NCBI GenBank assembly: GCA_025463005.1
Contig: JAOAPR010000041.1
Span: forward strand, 1 to 64,000
DNA from: Bryobacterales bacterium
Lineage (GTDB): Bacteria; Acidobacteriota; Terriglobia; Bryobacterales; Bryobacteraceae
Length of the DNA stretch: 64,000 bases
Direction: 5' to 3'
The notes beneath the pieces are model-generated. The model did no database searches. It was not told the origin of the DNA and worked only from the letters and a program-made list of their open reading frames with translations. The position numbers were made by a program, and so were the translations under genes. Below are positions 51,130 to 60,117 of the stretch, in pieces. Position 1 is the first letter of the stretch. The number at the start of each line of letters is the position of its first letter.

Positions 51130-51813
51130 ATGAAAATCTCAGAGATTTTCTATTCGATTCAAGGCGAGGGGATGCTCACCGGAGTCCCCAGCGTGTTCGT
51201 GCGCACCTTGGGATGCAATCTGCGGTGCGTGTGGTGCGATACTCCTTACACCTCATGGGCTCCGGAAGGCACTGAGATGAGGGTGGACGAAGTCCTCGAA
51301 TGTGTTCGGCAATACCCTGCCCGGCACGCGGTGGTGACGGGAGGCGAGCCGATGATCGCGCCGCACATTATCGAACTAACGGAACGTATCAAGCGGCTCG
51401 GCCTGCATGTCACGATTGAGACCGCGGGCACCGTTTATCATCGGGTCGCGTGCGACCTGATGAGCATCAGCCCAAAGCTGGCGAACTCCACGCCGCACGA
51501 TCGTGAAGGCGGCAAGTGGGCGCCGCAGCATGAGCGGCTCCGCTATCAGCCCGAGGTGCTCAGCCGACTGATGTCGGAGTACGAATATCAGCTCAAGTTT
51601 GTCGTGTCCTCGCCGGACGATATGGTCGAGATCGCGAAGATGCTCGAAGATACGCAGGCCGATCGCAGCCGGGTGGTGCTGATGCCGGAGGGCACTACGC
51701 CCGAGGCAATCCGCGAGCGCGCGCCCTGGCTGACCGAGATCTGCAAGCGCGAAGGATTTCGCTACAGCCCGCGCCTCCACATCGATCTGTGGGGCAATCG
51801 GCGGGGCGTCTAG
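51130..51813 (+). CDS. queE: 7-carboxy-7-deazaguanine synthase (radical SAM)
   Basis: The 227-residue protein starts MKISEIFYSIQGEGMLTGVPSVFVR and has the radical-SAM cysteines in CNLRCVWCD (about 30-38), the VVTGGEP motif and a C-terminal RYSPRLHIDLWGNRRG typical of QueE. It converts carboxytetrahydropterin to 7-carboxy-7-deazaguanine. The ATG at 51130 is used. With queC directly upstream it forms the preQ0 module; queD and queF are not in the window. Confidence 0.95.
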   Translation: MKISEIFYSIQGEGMLTGVPSVFVRTLGCNLRCVWCDTPYTSWAPEGTEMRVDEVLECVRQYPARHAVVTGGEPMIAPHIIELTERIKRLGLHVTIETAGTVYHRVACDLMSISPKLANSTPHDREGGKWAPQHERLRYQPEVLSRLMSEYEYQLKFVVSSPDDMVEIAKMLEDTQADRSRVVLMPEGTTPEAIRERAPWLTEICKREGFRYSPRLHIDLWGNRRGV

Positions 51814-51818
51814 CGGAC

Positions 51819-53222
51819 CTACTTGTGCACCGTCAGGAACGCAGCCGGCTGCTGAACAGGCTGTCCGTTCACCGTAACGTTGATCGGATAATCGCCATCC
51901 GCCACATTGGGTACAGTGACGATGAACAGGTCCAGACCTACGAAGCTCGGGTAAAGTCCCTTGTAGGTGATGGTGGCCGGCGTCTGCCCAAAGGAGATCG
52001 TTACCGGAGCGTTCAGCGTGGTTCCCCCCGGAGCGATGACGCCCGGCGCGCTGCCTGTCACGTCGCCAAATCCGATCCCGTAAAGCCAAATCGAGTCGCC
52101 CGGTTTTGCAGGCTGTGAAAGACCTCCCGGAATCATGGTGGTGGCGCCCACATAAAGTGCCTGCGGGCCGAAGGTCGCCACCAGATACTGTTTTCCCCCG
52201 ACATTGAAATACGGATTGAGGTCGGCTGCAGGAGCCAACATGCCCGCCGCCACCGAAGCTCGTGTCAATGTCGCGGGAGCGCTGGTACCGGAGCAATTCG
52301 TCACCGTGATTCCGACCGGGCCGGTGGCAGTATCAGCGGGCGCTTGCACGTTGACTTGCGTCGGGCTGATATAAGACACGAATCCGGGCTTGCCGTTGAT
52401 AGAGACCGAAGTTCCTTGCACAACTGTGGGCGCATTATTGCCGTTGAAATCCGAGCCCTGCCACGTTTCGGTAATGCCGGCCAGGCTCGATCCTACGATT
52501 TCCAGATAGGAGCCGGATGTAAAGAAATTGTATCCGCCGAACCCGGCGGCAGATCGCACAGTCGTGATGACCGGCACGCTCTGGATGCAGGCAGCCGGGG
52601 GCTGCAGTACGTAGCTCGCGGTGTAGACGTGGTCCTGAAATCCTGCGTTGCCATCGCCGTTAACCGCATTGCCGGCAACATAAAAGTGAACCGGACCCTG
52701 ATTCGTCGAGGGCGGCGTCCATATGAAAGTCCAGGTACCGGTTCGGGGCGCGTTGTGCTCGATGAATTCCACTGGAAAATTCGCAGGGCAGTTACTGGTT
52801 GCGTTCGGTTGCGGACGTGGCAAGTTGTTATCACACATTACAAGGAACCCTGGTTGGGGCTGAGGCGGCTGTGTGTATGAGAACTTCCCTGCCTGCGAGG
52901 TTGAGAGATTACTCTCCAGCCGCGCGCTCATCTGGAATCCGTGGAAAGTGTTTACTGGATCGGTCACGTTTACGGTAATGGTCACCGGTTGGCCTGGAGT
53001 GTAGGTGCTTCCGCTCGAAAAGGTGGCCGTTACACCGCCACCGGCAGCGTTGATCGGACCGCCTTTGGCCGATCCCGTGTGACACCCGACTGCGGAGCAG
53101 GCGAGGGGATTATCGCCCGGCGCTGCCGTGTACCGCGCATCCGGCCCGGTCGCATATGCGAACAACAGCATCGGCACCATGGCCGCCAAAAACGTGTAGA
53201 CGATCTTCTTCCCCGTGCTCAT
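51819..53222 (-). CDS. Secreted Reeler-like / Solibacter-C-terminal-type protein
   Basis: The 467-residue protein has a signal anchor (about 7-24). An N-terminal choice-of-anchor/Reeler-like region follows (about 30-225, opening with CSAVGCHTGSAKGG and continuing VTITVNVTDPVNTFHGFQMSARLE). After it come about 240 residues of the TIGR03437-like type (YLEIVGSSLAG, SINGKPGFVSYISPTQVNVQAPADTATGPVGITV, and a second similar stretch GDSIWLYGIGFGD...PATITYKGLYPSFVGLDLFIVTVPN). CxxxxCH is a non-canonical heme-like motif. Role unknown; probably extracellular. Confidence 0.72.
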   Translation of the reverse strand: MSTGKKIVYTFLAAMVPMLLFAYATGPDARYTAAPGDNPLACSAVGCHTGSAKGGPINAAGGGVTATFSSGSTYTPGQPVTITVNVTDPVNTFHGFQMSARLESNLSTSQAGKFSYTQPPQPQPGFLVMCDNNLPRPQPNATSNCPANFPVEFIEHNAPRTGTWTFIWTPPSTNQGPVHFYVAGNAVNGDGNAGFQDHVYTASYVLQPPAACIQSVPVITTVRSAAGFGGYNFFTSGSYLEIVGSSLAGITETWQGSDFNGNNAPTVVQGTSVSINGKPGFVSYISPTQVNVQAPADTATGPVGITVTNCSGTSAPATLTRASVAAGMLAPAADLNPYFNVGGKQYLVATFGPQALYVGATTMIPGGLSQPAKPGDSIWLYGIGFGDVTGSAPGVIAPGGTTLNAPVTISFGQTPATITYKGLYPSFVGLDLFIVTVPNVADGDYPINVTVNGQPVQQPAAFLTVHK

Positions 53223-53280
53223 TTTCCCCTTGGTCCTCGCTAGACTTCTCAGGAACCGCGCAAAACGGAGCGCGGCGCGA

Positions 53281-54264
53281 TCAGTTCCTGGTCTCCTTCG
53301 GTGGCGCGCGCCGCGCCCTTTGCACTTCCAAACACCGCAGCGCCTTTTTTGCTGCGGTGCTTAAGAGAATTTCACCCAATCTCGTTACATCCCACCATCG
53401 GCATCCGCGGGGACAGGCCCCAGTTCTGGCCTCGCGAACTTCGAAGTGATATTGACTGTTCGTGATGGCATGGCGGAACTTACCTAGGCGCGGTCCCAGG
53501 CGAACACCGGAGAATACTTCGGGAAGCTCCCAGAACCCCGAGACTCGAGGGCTCGGCATCAGCAGAATGCGGCCCTTCCGGCGGATCACCAGCAACACTC
53601 GCTCCTTTCGCACCATCGCAGCTTTTTTCCGCGGCGGAGGCAAATCGCGTTGAATTCCGTGCCTGCGAGCCTCGCACTCCCGCGTCAAAGGGCACCCGTC
53701 GCACAGGGGCTCGCGCGGAAGGCACACGACCGCTCCCAGCTCCATCAAGGCCTGGTTCCATCGTCCCGGTTCACGCAAATCCAGCAGCTTATCCGCGACG
53801 GAAGCGAGGTTCGCGCGGACATCACCGGTTAGACGCATGACCACGCGGCGCACGTTTCCATCAATTGCGGCGTGCGGCAGCCCGAAGGCGATGCTGGCCA
53901 CGGCCGCAGCCGTGTAATCGCCCACGCCGGCCAGCGCCCGGATGGACGAGTAATCGCGCGGGAAACCGCCCGCCTCGACGATCTGGCGGGCAGCCTTCTG
54001 CATATTGCGCGCGCGCGAGTAATACCCCAATCCGCTCCATAACGACAGAACCTCGGCCTCAGGCGCCGCCGCTAGATCCTCCACGCGCTGGAAGCGATCG
54101 AGAAATCGTTGATAGTAGGGGATCACTGCGGCCACGCGGGTCTGTTGCAGCATGATCTCCGATATCCAGATGGCGTAGGGATCGCTGGTGCGGCGCCAGG
54201 GGAGGTCGCGACGATCGTGGATATACCAGCGCGTGAGCTTCCGCCGAATGGCCGCTTGGTCCAA
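53281..54264 (-). CDS. mutY: A/G-specific adenine glycosylase
   Basis: The 327-residue protein has the HhH-GPD glycosylase core: WISEIMLQQTRV with the catalytic Glu, helix-hairpin-helix ALAGVGDYTAAAVASIAFG, AIDGNVRRV with the catalytic Asp, and the iron-sulfur loop CLPREPLCDGCPLTREC. A C-terminal NUDIX-like domain (about 220-325) reads the 8-oxoG. It removes adenine opposite 8-oxoguanine. Start TTG 54262-54264, without a ribosome site; the mRNA looks leaderless. Divergent from uvrA over a 27-base spacer. Confidence 0.92.
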   Translation of the reverse strand: MDQAAIRRKLTRWYIHDRRDLPWRRTSDPYAIWISEIMLQQTRVAAVIPYYQRFLDRFQRVEDLAAAPEAEVLSLWSGLGYYSRARNMQKAARQIVEAGGFPRDYSSIRALAGVGDYTAAAVASIAFGLPHAAIDGNVRRVVMRLTGDVRANLASVADKLLDLREPGRWNQALMELGAVVCLPREPLCDGCPLTRECEARRHGIQRDLPPPRKKAAMVRKERVLLVIRRKGRILLMPSPRVSGFWELPEVFSGVRLGPRLGKFRHAITNSQYHFEVREARTGACPRGCRWWDVTRLGEILLSTAAKKALRCLEVQRARRAPPKETRN

Positions 54265-54269
54265 TTTTC

Positions 54270-54280
54270 TATACTAGTAT
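54270..54280. promoter_or_regulatory. Shared palindromic -10 of mutY and uvrA
   Basis: ATACTAGTAT (54271-54280) is a perfect palindrome in the 27-base divergent gap. On the minus strand TAGTAT (54271-54276) ends six bases before the mutY TTG. On the plus strand TATACT (54270-54275) or TAGTAT (54275-54280) lies 16 or 11 bases before the uvrA TTG at 54292. One element could thus set both start sites. Confidence 0.6.
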
Positions 54281-54291
54281 GTAACCCTCCC

Positions 54292-57123
54292 TTGAACGAT
54301 TCCATTAGTATTCGTGGCGCCCGGGTTCATAACTTAAAGGGCATTTCGCTGGCGATCCCGCACGATCGTCTGACCGTGATCACAGGTGTGTCCGGATCGG
54401 GGAAATCGTCGCTGGCGTTCGACACGATTTACGCCGAGGGACAACGGCGCTATGTGGAATCGCTCTCGGCTTATGCGCGGCAGTTCCTAGAGCGGATGGA
54501 AAAGCCGGACGTGGATGAAATCGACGGCATAGCGCCGCCGGTGGCTATCCGCCAGAAGAACACCACGCGCAATCCGCGTTCGACTGTGGCGACGTCGACC
54601 GAGCTGTACGATTTCCTCCGGCTGCTGTGGGCGCGCGCGGGTCGCACATTTTGTCCCAACTGCAACGTCTACGTGGAACGCGATTCGGTGGATCAGGTGG
54701 CCGCGAGGATGCTCGCACAAGCCGAAGGCTCGCGGTGGTACGTGCTGTTTCCGCTGGTATCAGAGAAAACGCCTCCCGATAAAAACACCGAAGCCTTACG
54801 CGATCGCCTGTTTGACCTGCGCAAGCGCGGTTTTAACCGGCTGTATCAGGGTGGCAAGATATTCGAATTCTCCACGCCCGAGTCTCTGCTGGACGTCGAT
54901 TTCTCGAAGCCGGTCTTCATTCTTGTGGATCGTCTGGCCATTGCGCCGGATATCCGCCAGCGCCTGGTGGATGCGGTCGAGATCGGCTATCGCGAATCCG
55001 GGGAGGCGCTGTTCGAGCCTGCTGGCGGCGGGGAGACGCTTCGTTTCAACGAAAAGTTCTCCTGCAAGCTCTGCGGCAAAACCTTCACCGAACCGGAGCC
55101 GAGCCTGCTCAGCTTCAACAGCCCCTATGGCGCGTGTAAACGCTGCCAGGGGTTCGGAAACACGATCGACTATGACCTAGATCTGGTGATCCCGAATCGG
55201 GCGCTGTCGCTGCAGCAGGGCGCGGTAGATCCGTGGACCAAGCCGCAGTATTCCGGGTTCGGGGTCGATTTCCGAAAGGCCGCCAAGGGCAAGGTTCGCC
55301 TGAACGTGCCGATCTACGACCTGCGCGAAGACGAGCTCGCTTTCGTCCATCAGCAGATTCGCGAGTTCTTCAAGGAAGTGGAGAAGAAGAAGTACAAAGT
55401 CCACGTGCGCGTGTTCTTGAGCCGGTACCGAGGCTATACGCTGTGTCCGGATTGTGGCGGCTCCCGTTTGCGGGCCGAAGCATTGTGGATCCGCGTCGGC
55501 GGAAAAACCATGGCTGAGGTCACGCGCATGAACATCGCGCAGGCCCAGGAGTTCTTCCTTGCGCTTCAGCTTGCGCCCGAGGAGATGGCGATCGCGGACA
55601 AGGTCTTGATTGAAATCCGCCAAAGACTGAAGTTCCTGAACGACGTCGGCCTGGAGTATCTGACGCTCGACCGGCTGTCAGCCACGCTTTCGGGCGGAGA
55701 AGCGCAGCGCATCCAGCTTGCAACATGCCTTGGCTCACGGCTGGTGGGCGCCTGCTACGTCCTAGACGAACCGTCCATCGGTCTGCACAGCCGTGACACG
55801 GCCCGGCTGGTGGGCATTCTCGAAGAACTGCGCGACATTGGCAACACGATCCTGGTGGTGGAGCACGACCCGGACGTGATGCGCTCCGCGGATCACATCG
55901 TCGACCTGGGGCCGGGCGCGGGAGAAAACGGCGGAAACATCGTCTTCGAGGGGAACTACCAGCAGCTTATTGCCGACGGCGCATCGTCGCTGACCTCGAA
56001 GTACCTGCGCGGCGATCTGAAAACTTCCTACATCAGCAGCCGCCGCACGCCTCACCCCAAGCGTGTCGTGCGATTCCTGGGATCGCAGGCGCATAATCTC
56101 AAGGGCATCGACGTGTCGATTCCGCTTAACGTGATGGTCGCGATCACGGGGGTTTCGGGGTCGGGCAAATCGACGCTGGTGCATGATGTGATTTATAAGA
56201 CGCTCGAAAAGCGCCTGGATGGCGTAGGGAAATTGTCGACGTTAGCGGGCAATTCACCAGAGGAGTGGGGCGTCCCGCCCGAGAAACTCACCTGCCGCAA
56301 GGTGGAGCGAGCGGAGCTGTTGAAGCAGGTAATCCTGGTCGATCAGTCACCGATTGGCCGCACGCCGCGCTCGAACCCAGTCACGTATATCAAGGCGTTC
56401 GACATCATCCGCGAACTGTTCGCGTCCACCGCCGAAGCCGATCGCCGCGGGTACACCGCCGGGCATTTTTCGTTCAATATACCGGGGGGCCGCTGCGAAA
56501 CCTGTCAGGGCGATGGAACCGTGACGGTGGAGATGCAGTTTCTTGCGGACGTCGAACTGGTCTGCGACGACTGCAAAGGCACGCGCTTCAAGCCGGGCGT
56601 TCTGGAAGTGCTTTATCACGGCTTGAACATTCACGAGGTGCTGCAGCTCACGGTGAAGGAAGCGATTTCGTTCTTTTCATCCACCCCTCGTCTGGCACAG
56701 AAGCTGGAAGTGCTGGCGGACGTCGGCCTCGGGTATCTGCGCCTGGGGCAGTCGGCCACCACGCTCTCGGGGGGAGAAGCCCAGCGCGTGAAACTCGCAG
56801 CCCACCTGGCGCAGGCCACCAGCGAAGGCACGCTCTACATCTTCGATGAGCCGACCACGGGGCTGCACTTCGACGACATCGCCAAACTCCTGGACGCGTT
56901 TGAGCGGTTACTGCGATCGGGCGCAAGCATCCTGATCATCGAGCACAATCTGGAAGTGATCCGCCGAGCGGATTGGGTGATTGATCTTGGTCCGGAGGGC
57001 GGCGACGGCGGCGGGCGGATCGTGGCCGAGGGCACGCCGGAACAGATCGCGCAGGTTCCCGAATCTTATACGGGTCGATACCTTAAAGCCGCAGGTTTTG
57101 ATGCCACAGACACTGCACGTTGA
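54292..57123 (+). CDS. uvrA: UvrABC excinuclease subunit A
   Basis: The 943-residue product from TTG 54292 matches normal UvrA length and the usual start just before SIRGARVHNLKGI. It has two ABC ATPase modules: Walker A GVSGSGKSS and GVSGSGKST, LSGGEAQRI and LSGGEAQRVKL signatures, and Walker B YVLDEPSIGLH and YIFDEPTTGLH. Two zinc fingers are present (CKLCGKTF...CKRC and CETCQGDG...CDDCKGTR). It recognises bulky DNA lesions and loads UvrB. No Shine-Dalgarno precedes the TTG. The downstream VIT1-like gene overlaps its last 23 bases. Confidence 0.95.
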   Translation: MNDSISIRGARVHNLKGISLAIPHDRLTVITGVSGSGKSSLAFDTIYAEGQRRYVESLSAYARQFLERMEKPDVDEIDGIAPPVAIRQKNTTRNPRSTVATSTELYDFLRLLWARAGRTFCPNCNVYVERDSVDQVAARMLAQAEGSRWYVLFPLVSEKTPPDKNTEALRDRLFDLRKRGFNRLYQGGKIFEFSTPESLLDVDFSKPVFILVDRLAIAPDIRQRLVDAVEIGYRESGEALFEPAGGGETLRFNEKFSCKLCGKTFTEPEPSLLSFNSPYGACKRCQGFGNTIDYDLDLVIPNRALSLQQGAVDPWTKPQYSGFGVDFRKAAKGKVRLNVPIYDLREDELAFVHQQIREFFKEVEKKKYKVHVRVFLSRYRGYTLCPDCGGSRLRAEALWIRVGGKTMAEVTRMNIAQAQEFFLALQLAPEEMAIADKVLIEIRQRLKFLNDVGLEYLTLDRLSATLSGGEAQRIQLATCLGSRLVGACYVLDEPSIGLHSRDTARLVGILEELRDIGNTILVVEHDPDVMRSADHIVDLGPGAGENGGNIVFEGNYQQLIADGASSLTSKYLRGDLKTSYISSRRTPHPKRVVRFLGSQAHNLKGIDVSIPLNVMVAITGVSGSGKSTLVHDVIYKTLEKRLDGVGKLSTLAGNSPEEWGVPPEKLTCRKVERAELLKQVILVDQSPIGRTPRSNPVTYIKAFDIIRELFASTAEADRRGYTAGHFSFNIPGGRCETCQGDGTVTVEMQFLADVELVCDDCKGTRFKPGVLEVLYHGLNIHEVLQLTVKEAISFFSSTPRLAQKLEVLADVGLGYLRLGQSATTLSGGEAQRVKLAAHLAQATSEGTLYIFDEPTTGLHFDDIAKLLDAFERLLRSGASILIIEHNLEVIRRADWVIDLGPEGGDGGGRIVAEGTPEQIAQVPESYTGRYLKAAGFDATDTAR

Positions 57124-57796
57124 AAAACACTTCGAGTCATCGCTGGTCGTGCGCGATGTAGTGATCGGAATGGCCGACGGGCTCACGGTTCCGTTCGCGC
57201 TAGCAGCGGGACTCACCGGCGCCGTGAGCGCGTCGAACGTGATCATCGTGGCCGGGCTGGCGGAAATCGCCGCGGGGTCAATCGCCATGGGGCTGGGCGG
57301 CTACCTCGCGGCCAAGGGCGACGCCGAACATTACGCGAGCGAACGCCGGCGCGAGGAGATGGAGATCGTCGAACGCACCGACGACGAACGTCATGAGGTA
57401 ATCGAGATTCTGGAATCGTACGGCTTGACTCACGAGCAGACCACGCCGATCCTGGCGGCCTTCGAAGCGCGGCCAAAAGTCTGGGTGGACTGGATGATGC
57501 GATTCGAGCTGGGCCTGGAAGAGCCGGATCCGCGGCGAGCCGTGACCAGTGCATTGACTATCGCGGGCTCCTATATCGCCGGTGGATTAATCCCACTGGC
57601 GCCGTATATGATCACTCCGGACGCCCGAACTGCCCTGATCTACTCGGTGTGCTCCACGATCATCGCACTCGGAATTTTTGGGTATGTAAAGGGACATTTT
57701 ACAGGCGCTCCGAAACTCCGCAGCGCGCTGCGGACCACGGCCATCGGTGGTCTGGCTGCGGGAGCGGCTTATCTAATCGCACATTTCATCAGTTAA
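57101..57796 (+). CDS. VIT1/CCC1-family Fe/Mn transporter
   Basis: The 231-residue protein has about five membrane segments: VVRDVVIGMADGLTVPFALAAGLTGA, IIVAGLAEIAAGSIAMGLGGYLAAKGD, then a cytosolic acidic region (EMEIVERTDDERHEVIEILESYGLT), and three C-terminal segments. DGLTVPFA and EIAAGSIAMGLGGYL are the VIT1/CCC1 signatures holding Fe(II)/Mn(II) ligands. It exports or stores divalent iron or manganese. ATG 57101 lies within uvrA (23-base overlap), so it is translated from the uvrA transcript, an unexpected pairing of iron handling with DNA repair. Confidence 0.88.
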   Translation: MPQTLHVEKHFESSLVVRDVVIGMADGLTVPFALAAGLTGAVSASNVIIVAGLAEIAAGSIAMGLGGYLAAKGDAEHYASERRREEMEIVERTDDERHEVIEILESYGLTHEQTTPILAAFEARPKVWVDWMMRFELGLEEPDPRRAVTSALTIAGSYIAGGLIPLAPYMITPDARTALIYSVCSTIIALGIFGYVKGHFTGAPKLRSALRTTAIGGLAAGAAYLIAHFIS

Positions 57797-57829
57797 AGAA
57801 TTTGGCATGCAAGTTGCTGCGCCGCTGGC

Positions 57830-58462
57830 ATGAAACTTACGCTATTGGTGTGTGCAGCAAGTGTGGTCACCGCGTTCGCTCAACCGGTGTCCTTCGGTGT
57901 GAAGGCCGGGGTACCGATAACGGACGCGTTCGATACTTTTCGCGGAAACCAAGCCGCATACGTGACGAACACTCACCGTTATCTGATTGGTCCCACCGTG
58001 CAAGTGAATTTTCCCTTCCGGTTCTCCGTGGAAGTCGACGCGCTCTATAAGCGCTTAGGGTTCGAATTCAACCAGTTCGCCGGTCCGGGCAGTCCGACCG
58101 TAGCACGAACGGTCGCGAACTCGTGGGAATTTCCAGTTCTCGGGAAATACGCGATTTTTGGAGGACCCATCCGGCCCTTCATCGATGCCGGCGCCAATTT
58201 CCGGCATATCTCGGGCGTTGACGAAATCCGCACTACGCTGTCGGCGGTCAACGTGAATGTGAACCCGGTCCCCGAGTTCCATAAAGCCACCGATGTCGGC
58301 TTCACGTTCGGAGGAGGCGTCGAGGTAAAGCTTGGATTCGTGCGAATTACGCCCGAATTCCGCTACACACGCTGGGGTTCCGAAAATTTCCAAGATCCGA
58401 TCGGCTCCCTGCTCCGCACCAACAAGAACCAGGGTGATTTCATACTGGGCCTGACGTTTTGA
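57830..58462 (+). CDS. Outer-membrane beta-barrel protein (OmpA/OmpW-type fold)
   Basis: The 210-residue protein has a signal peptide (MKLTLLVCAASVVTAFAQ) and about eight amphipathic beta strands (GVKAGVPITDAF, RFSVEVDALYKRLGFEF, GPIRPFIDAGANFRHI, ITPEFRYTRWGSE), ending in the aromatic DFILGLTF typical of outer-membrane insertion. It resembles small porin-like barrels of unknown function. It lies 34 bases after the VIT1-like gene and 13 bases before the OsmC gene, on the same strand. Confidence 0.8.
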   Translation: MKLTLLVCAASVVTAFAQPVSFGVKAGVPITDAFDTFRGNQAAYVTNTHRYLIGPTVQVNFPFRFSVEVDALYKRLGFEFNQFAGPGSPTVARTVANSWEFPVLGKYAIFGGPIRPFIDAGANFRHISGVDEIRTTLSAVNVNVNPVPEFHKATDVGFTFGGGVEVKLGFVRITPEFRYTRWGSENFQDPIGSLLRTNKNQGDFILGLTF

Positions 58463-58475
58463 AACAATCGAGGTC

Positions 58476-58973
58476 ATGAACTCAGCCGAGCTGCGGGCCG
58501 TACAGGCGCCGCTGAAGTCTCGCTATCGCGAGCATCCCGAGGAAGCTACGATAACGCTGCGGGCGCGCGCCCGATTGGATGACGCCGCCGTCACCTGCAA
58601 AGTCGAGACGGGCCGGGCGGTGGTGGAAGCAGGACTCCACCCCGCTACCGGCGGAGACGGGCTCGCAGCGTGCTCGGGCGATATGCTGCTGGAGGCGCTG
58701 GCAGCCTGCGCCGGTGTGACCCTGCGCGCGGTCGCTACGGCACTCGATATTCCCATCCAGGGTGGAACCGTATCTGTGGAAGGCGATCTCGATTTTCGTG
58801 GGACGCTGGGCGTGACCAAGGACCAGCCGGTCGGATTCAAGGAAATCCGGCTGCGCTTCGATCTGGATACGCAGGCTCCCGCGGAACAGGTATCGAAACT
58901 CCTCAGCCTGACCGAGCGCTACTGCGTGGTGTATCAAACGCTCCGCCAGCCGCCGACGGTTAAAATCGCATAG
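58476..58973 (+). CDS. OsmC/Ohr-family protein
   Basis: The 165-residue protein has the OsmC-fold layout with the two redox cysteines in EALAACAGVTLRAVA (about 76-90) and TERYCVVYQTL (about 147-157). The second is a variant of the usual CPV motif. Such proteins reduce organic hydroperoxides with a dithiol donor. It follows the barrel gene closely and is convergent with the propeller gene (14-base gap). Confidence 0.85.
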   Translation: MNSAELRAVQAPLKSRYREHPEEATITLRARARLDDAAVTCKVETGRAVVEAGLHPATGGDGLAACSGDMLLEALAACAGVTLRAVATALDIPIQGGTVSVEGDLDFRGTLGVTKDQPVGFKEIRLRFDLDTQAPAEQVSKLLSLTERYCVVYQTLRQPPTVKIA

Positions 58974-58986
58974 CGTCCATTTGCGT

Positions 58987-60102
58987 TCAGTCGCGGGCCG
59001 GATTCTCTTCGGTCGCCTCCACCAGGCGGTCCACAGCGATGCGGTAGATCGCAGGTTTCCCGTGCTGATCACTGGTGAAGAACACATGCTGGCTGTTGGG
59101 CGAAAAAATCGGCGACACCATGGCGGGATCGCTGGCGCGATGTTCACATAACGTGAATTCGCGGTGCACAGCGCGCACCAGCAACAACACGTGCGGCGAG
59201 GCCTTGCTGCCGCTCGCGCCGACAAACACGCTGCCGTCAGCGTTCCGCTCGAAGCACGCGTACTGCGTGGTGTCCGCGATCGCCTTATCCTCGTTCGTAT
59301 CCGGCGTAAACTCGCGAATGTTGCGAAGCTTGCGTGGATCGGCTGGGACGTTGAGATACACGACCGACCGGCCGTCCGGACTCCAGTTCGCGGCCGCGAC
59401 CTGGCGGTCGCCCAGCCTCAGGCGATAGTTCTGTTTGCCGTCCAGGTTCGCCAACCAAATACCGCCGGCCCGGCGATAGAGCACCGATGCGCGACGCGGG
59501 CGTGGCATGGGATCGCTCAGCTCATCATTGGCTTCGTCGCCTTCAGCGAGCGTGGTCGCCATGCCGTCCAGCATCCGGATCAACTGCAATCGGTAATGCG
59601 AGCCTTTTCGTTCGACTAGCGCGGCGAGCATGCCGTCATCCGTTATGCTCATGCAGGTGGGCTGATACCCTTCCGGAGCCCGGTACACCTGGCGCGGCCG
59701 CAGCGACGTAAGACTGCTCGAGTACAGGCGGCCGCCATCCACGTAACAGAAGCTGTGCTCATCGGCCGTAAGCGTAAAACATGCCGGATCGAAATTCTCC
59801 GCCTCGGTCAAGAGGCGCGCCTGGCCATTCTTTAGGTCGAGCCGATACGCCTGCACGCTGTCAGATGTATCGGAGGCGTATATCAGGAAGTTTTCCTTCC
59901 GCGAAACAGCTCGCGCATAGTGCGGCGGCAGCGCGCTGGTGCGCTCAGGATCGGTGAGCCGAAAAACTGGAAACTCGGTGGTGGGATCGGCGTAGCGGTA
60001 AACGGAGGAAGGAAGGAGACTGCCCTTGGTGGCAGCCACGCAAATACCGGGGATCGCCGCCAGGAACAACCGCCGCGAACACACCATGTTCGCCGGCTTC
60101 AT
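58987..60102 (-). CDS. Tat-exported oligogalacturonate-lyase-like propeller protein
   Basis: The 371-residue protein has a twin-arginine signal (CSRRLFLAAIPGICVAA) and a TolB/WD-like seven-bladed propeller (about 45-365) with blade ends such as SDTSDSVQAYRLDL, SDDG-type turns and SPDGRSVVYLN, SPNSQHVFFTSD. FPVFRLTDPERTSALPPHYARAVSRKENFLIY resembles the first blades of oligogalacturonate lyases. Conserved catalytic His residues could not be fixed by eye, so lyase activity is not claimed. It may bind or degrade pectin fragments. Confidence 0.7.
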   Translation of the reverse strand: MKPANMVCSRRLFLAAIPGICVAATKGSLLPSSVYRYADPTTEFPVFRLTDPERTSALPPHYARAVSRKENFLIYASDTSDSVQAYRLDLKNGQARLLTEAENFDPACFTLTADEHSFCYVDGGRLYSSSLTSLRPRQVYRAPEGYQPTCMSITDDGMLAALVERKGSHYRLQLIRMLDGMATTLAEGDEANDELSDPMPRPRRASVLYRRAGGIWLANLDGKQNYRLRLGDRQVAAANWSPDGRSVVYLNVPADPRKLRNIREFTPDTNEDKAIADTTQYACFERNADGSVFVGASGSKASPHVLLLVRAVHREFTLCEHRASDPAMVSPIFSPNSQHVFFTSDQHGKPAIYRIAVDRLVEATEENPARD

Positions 60103-60117
60103 CTCTAGATGTTAACC

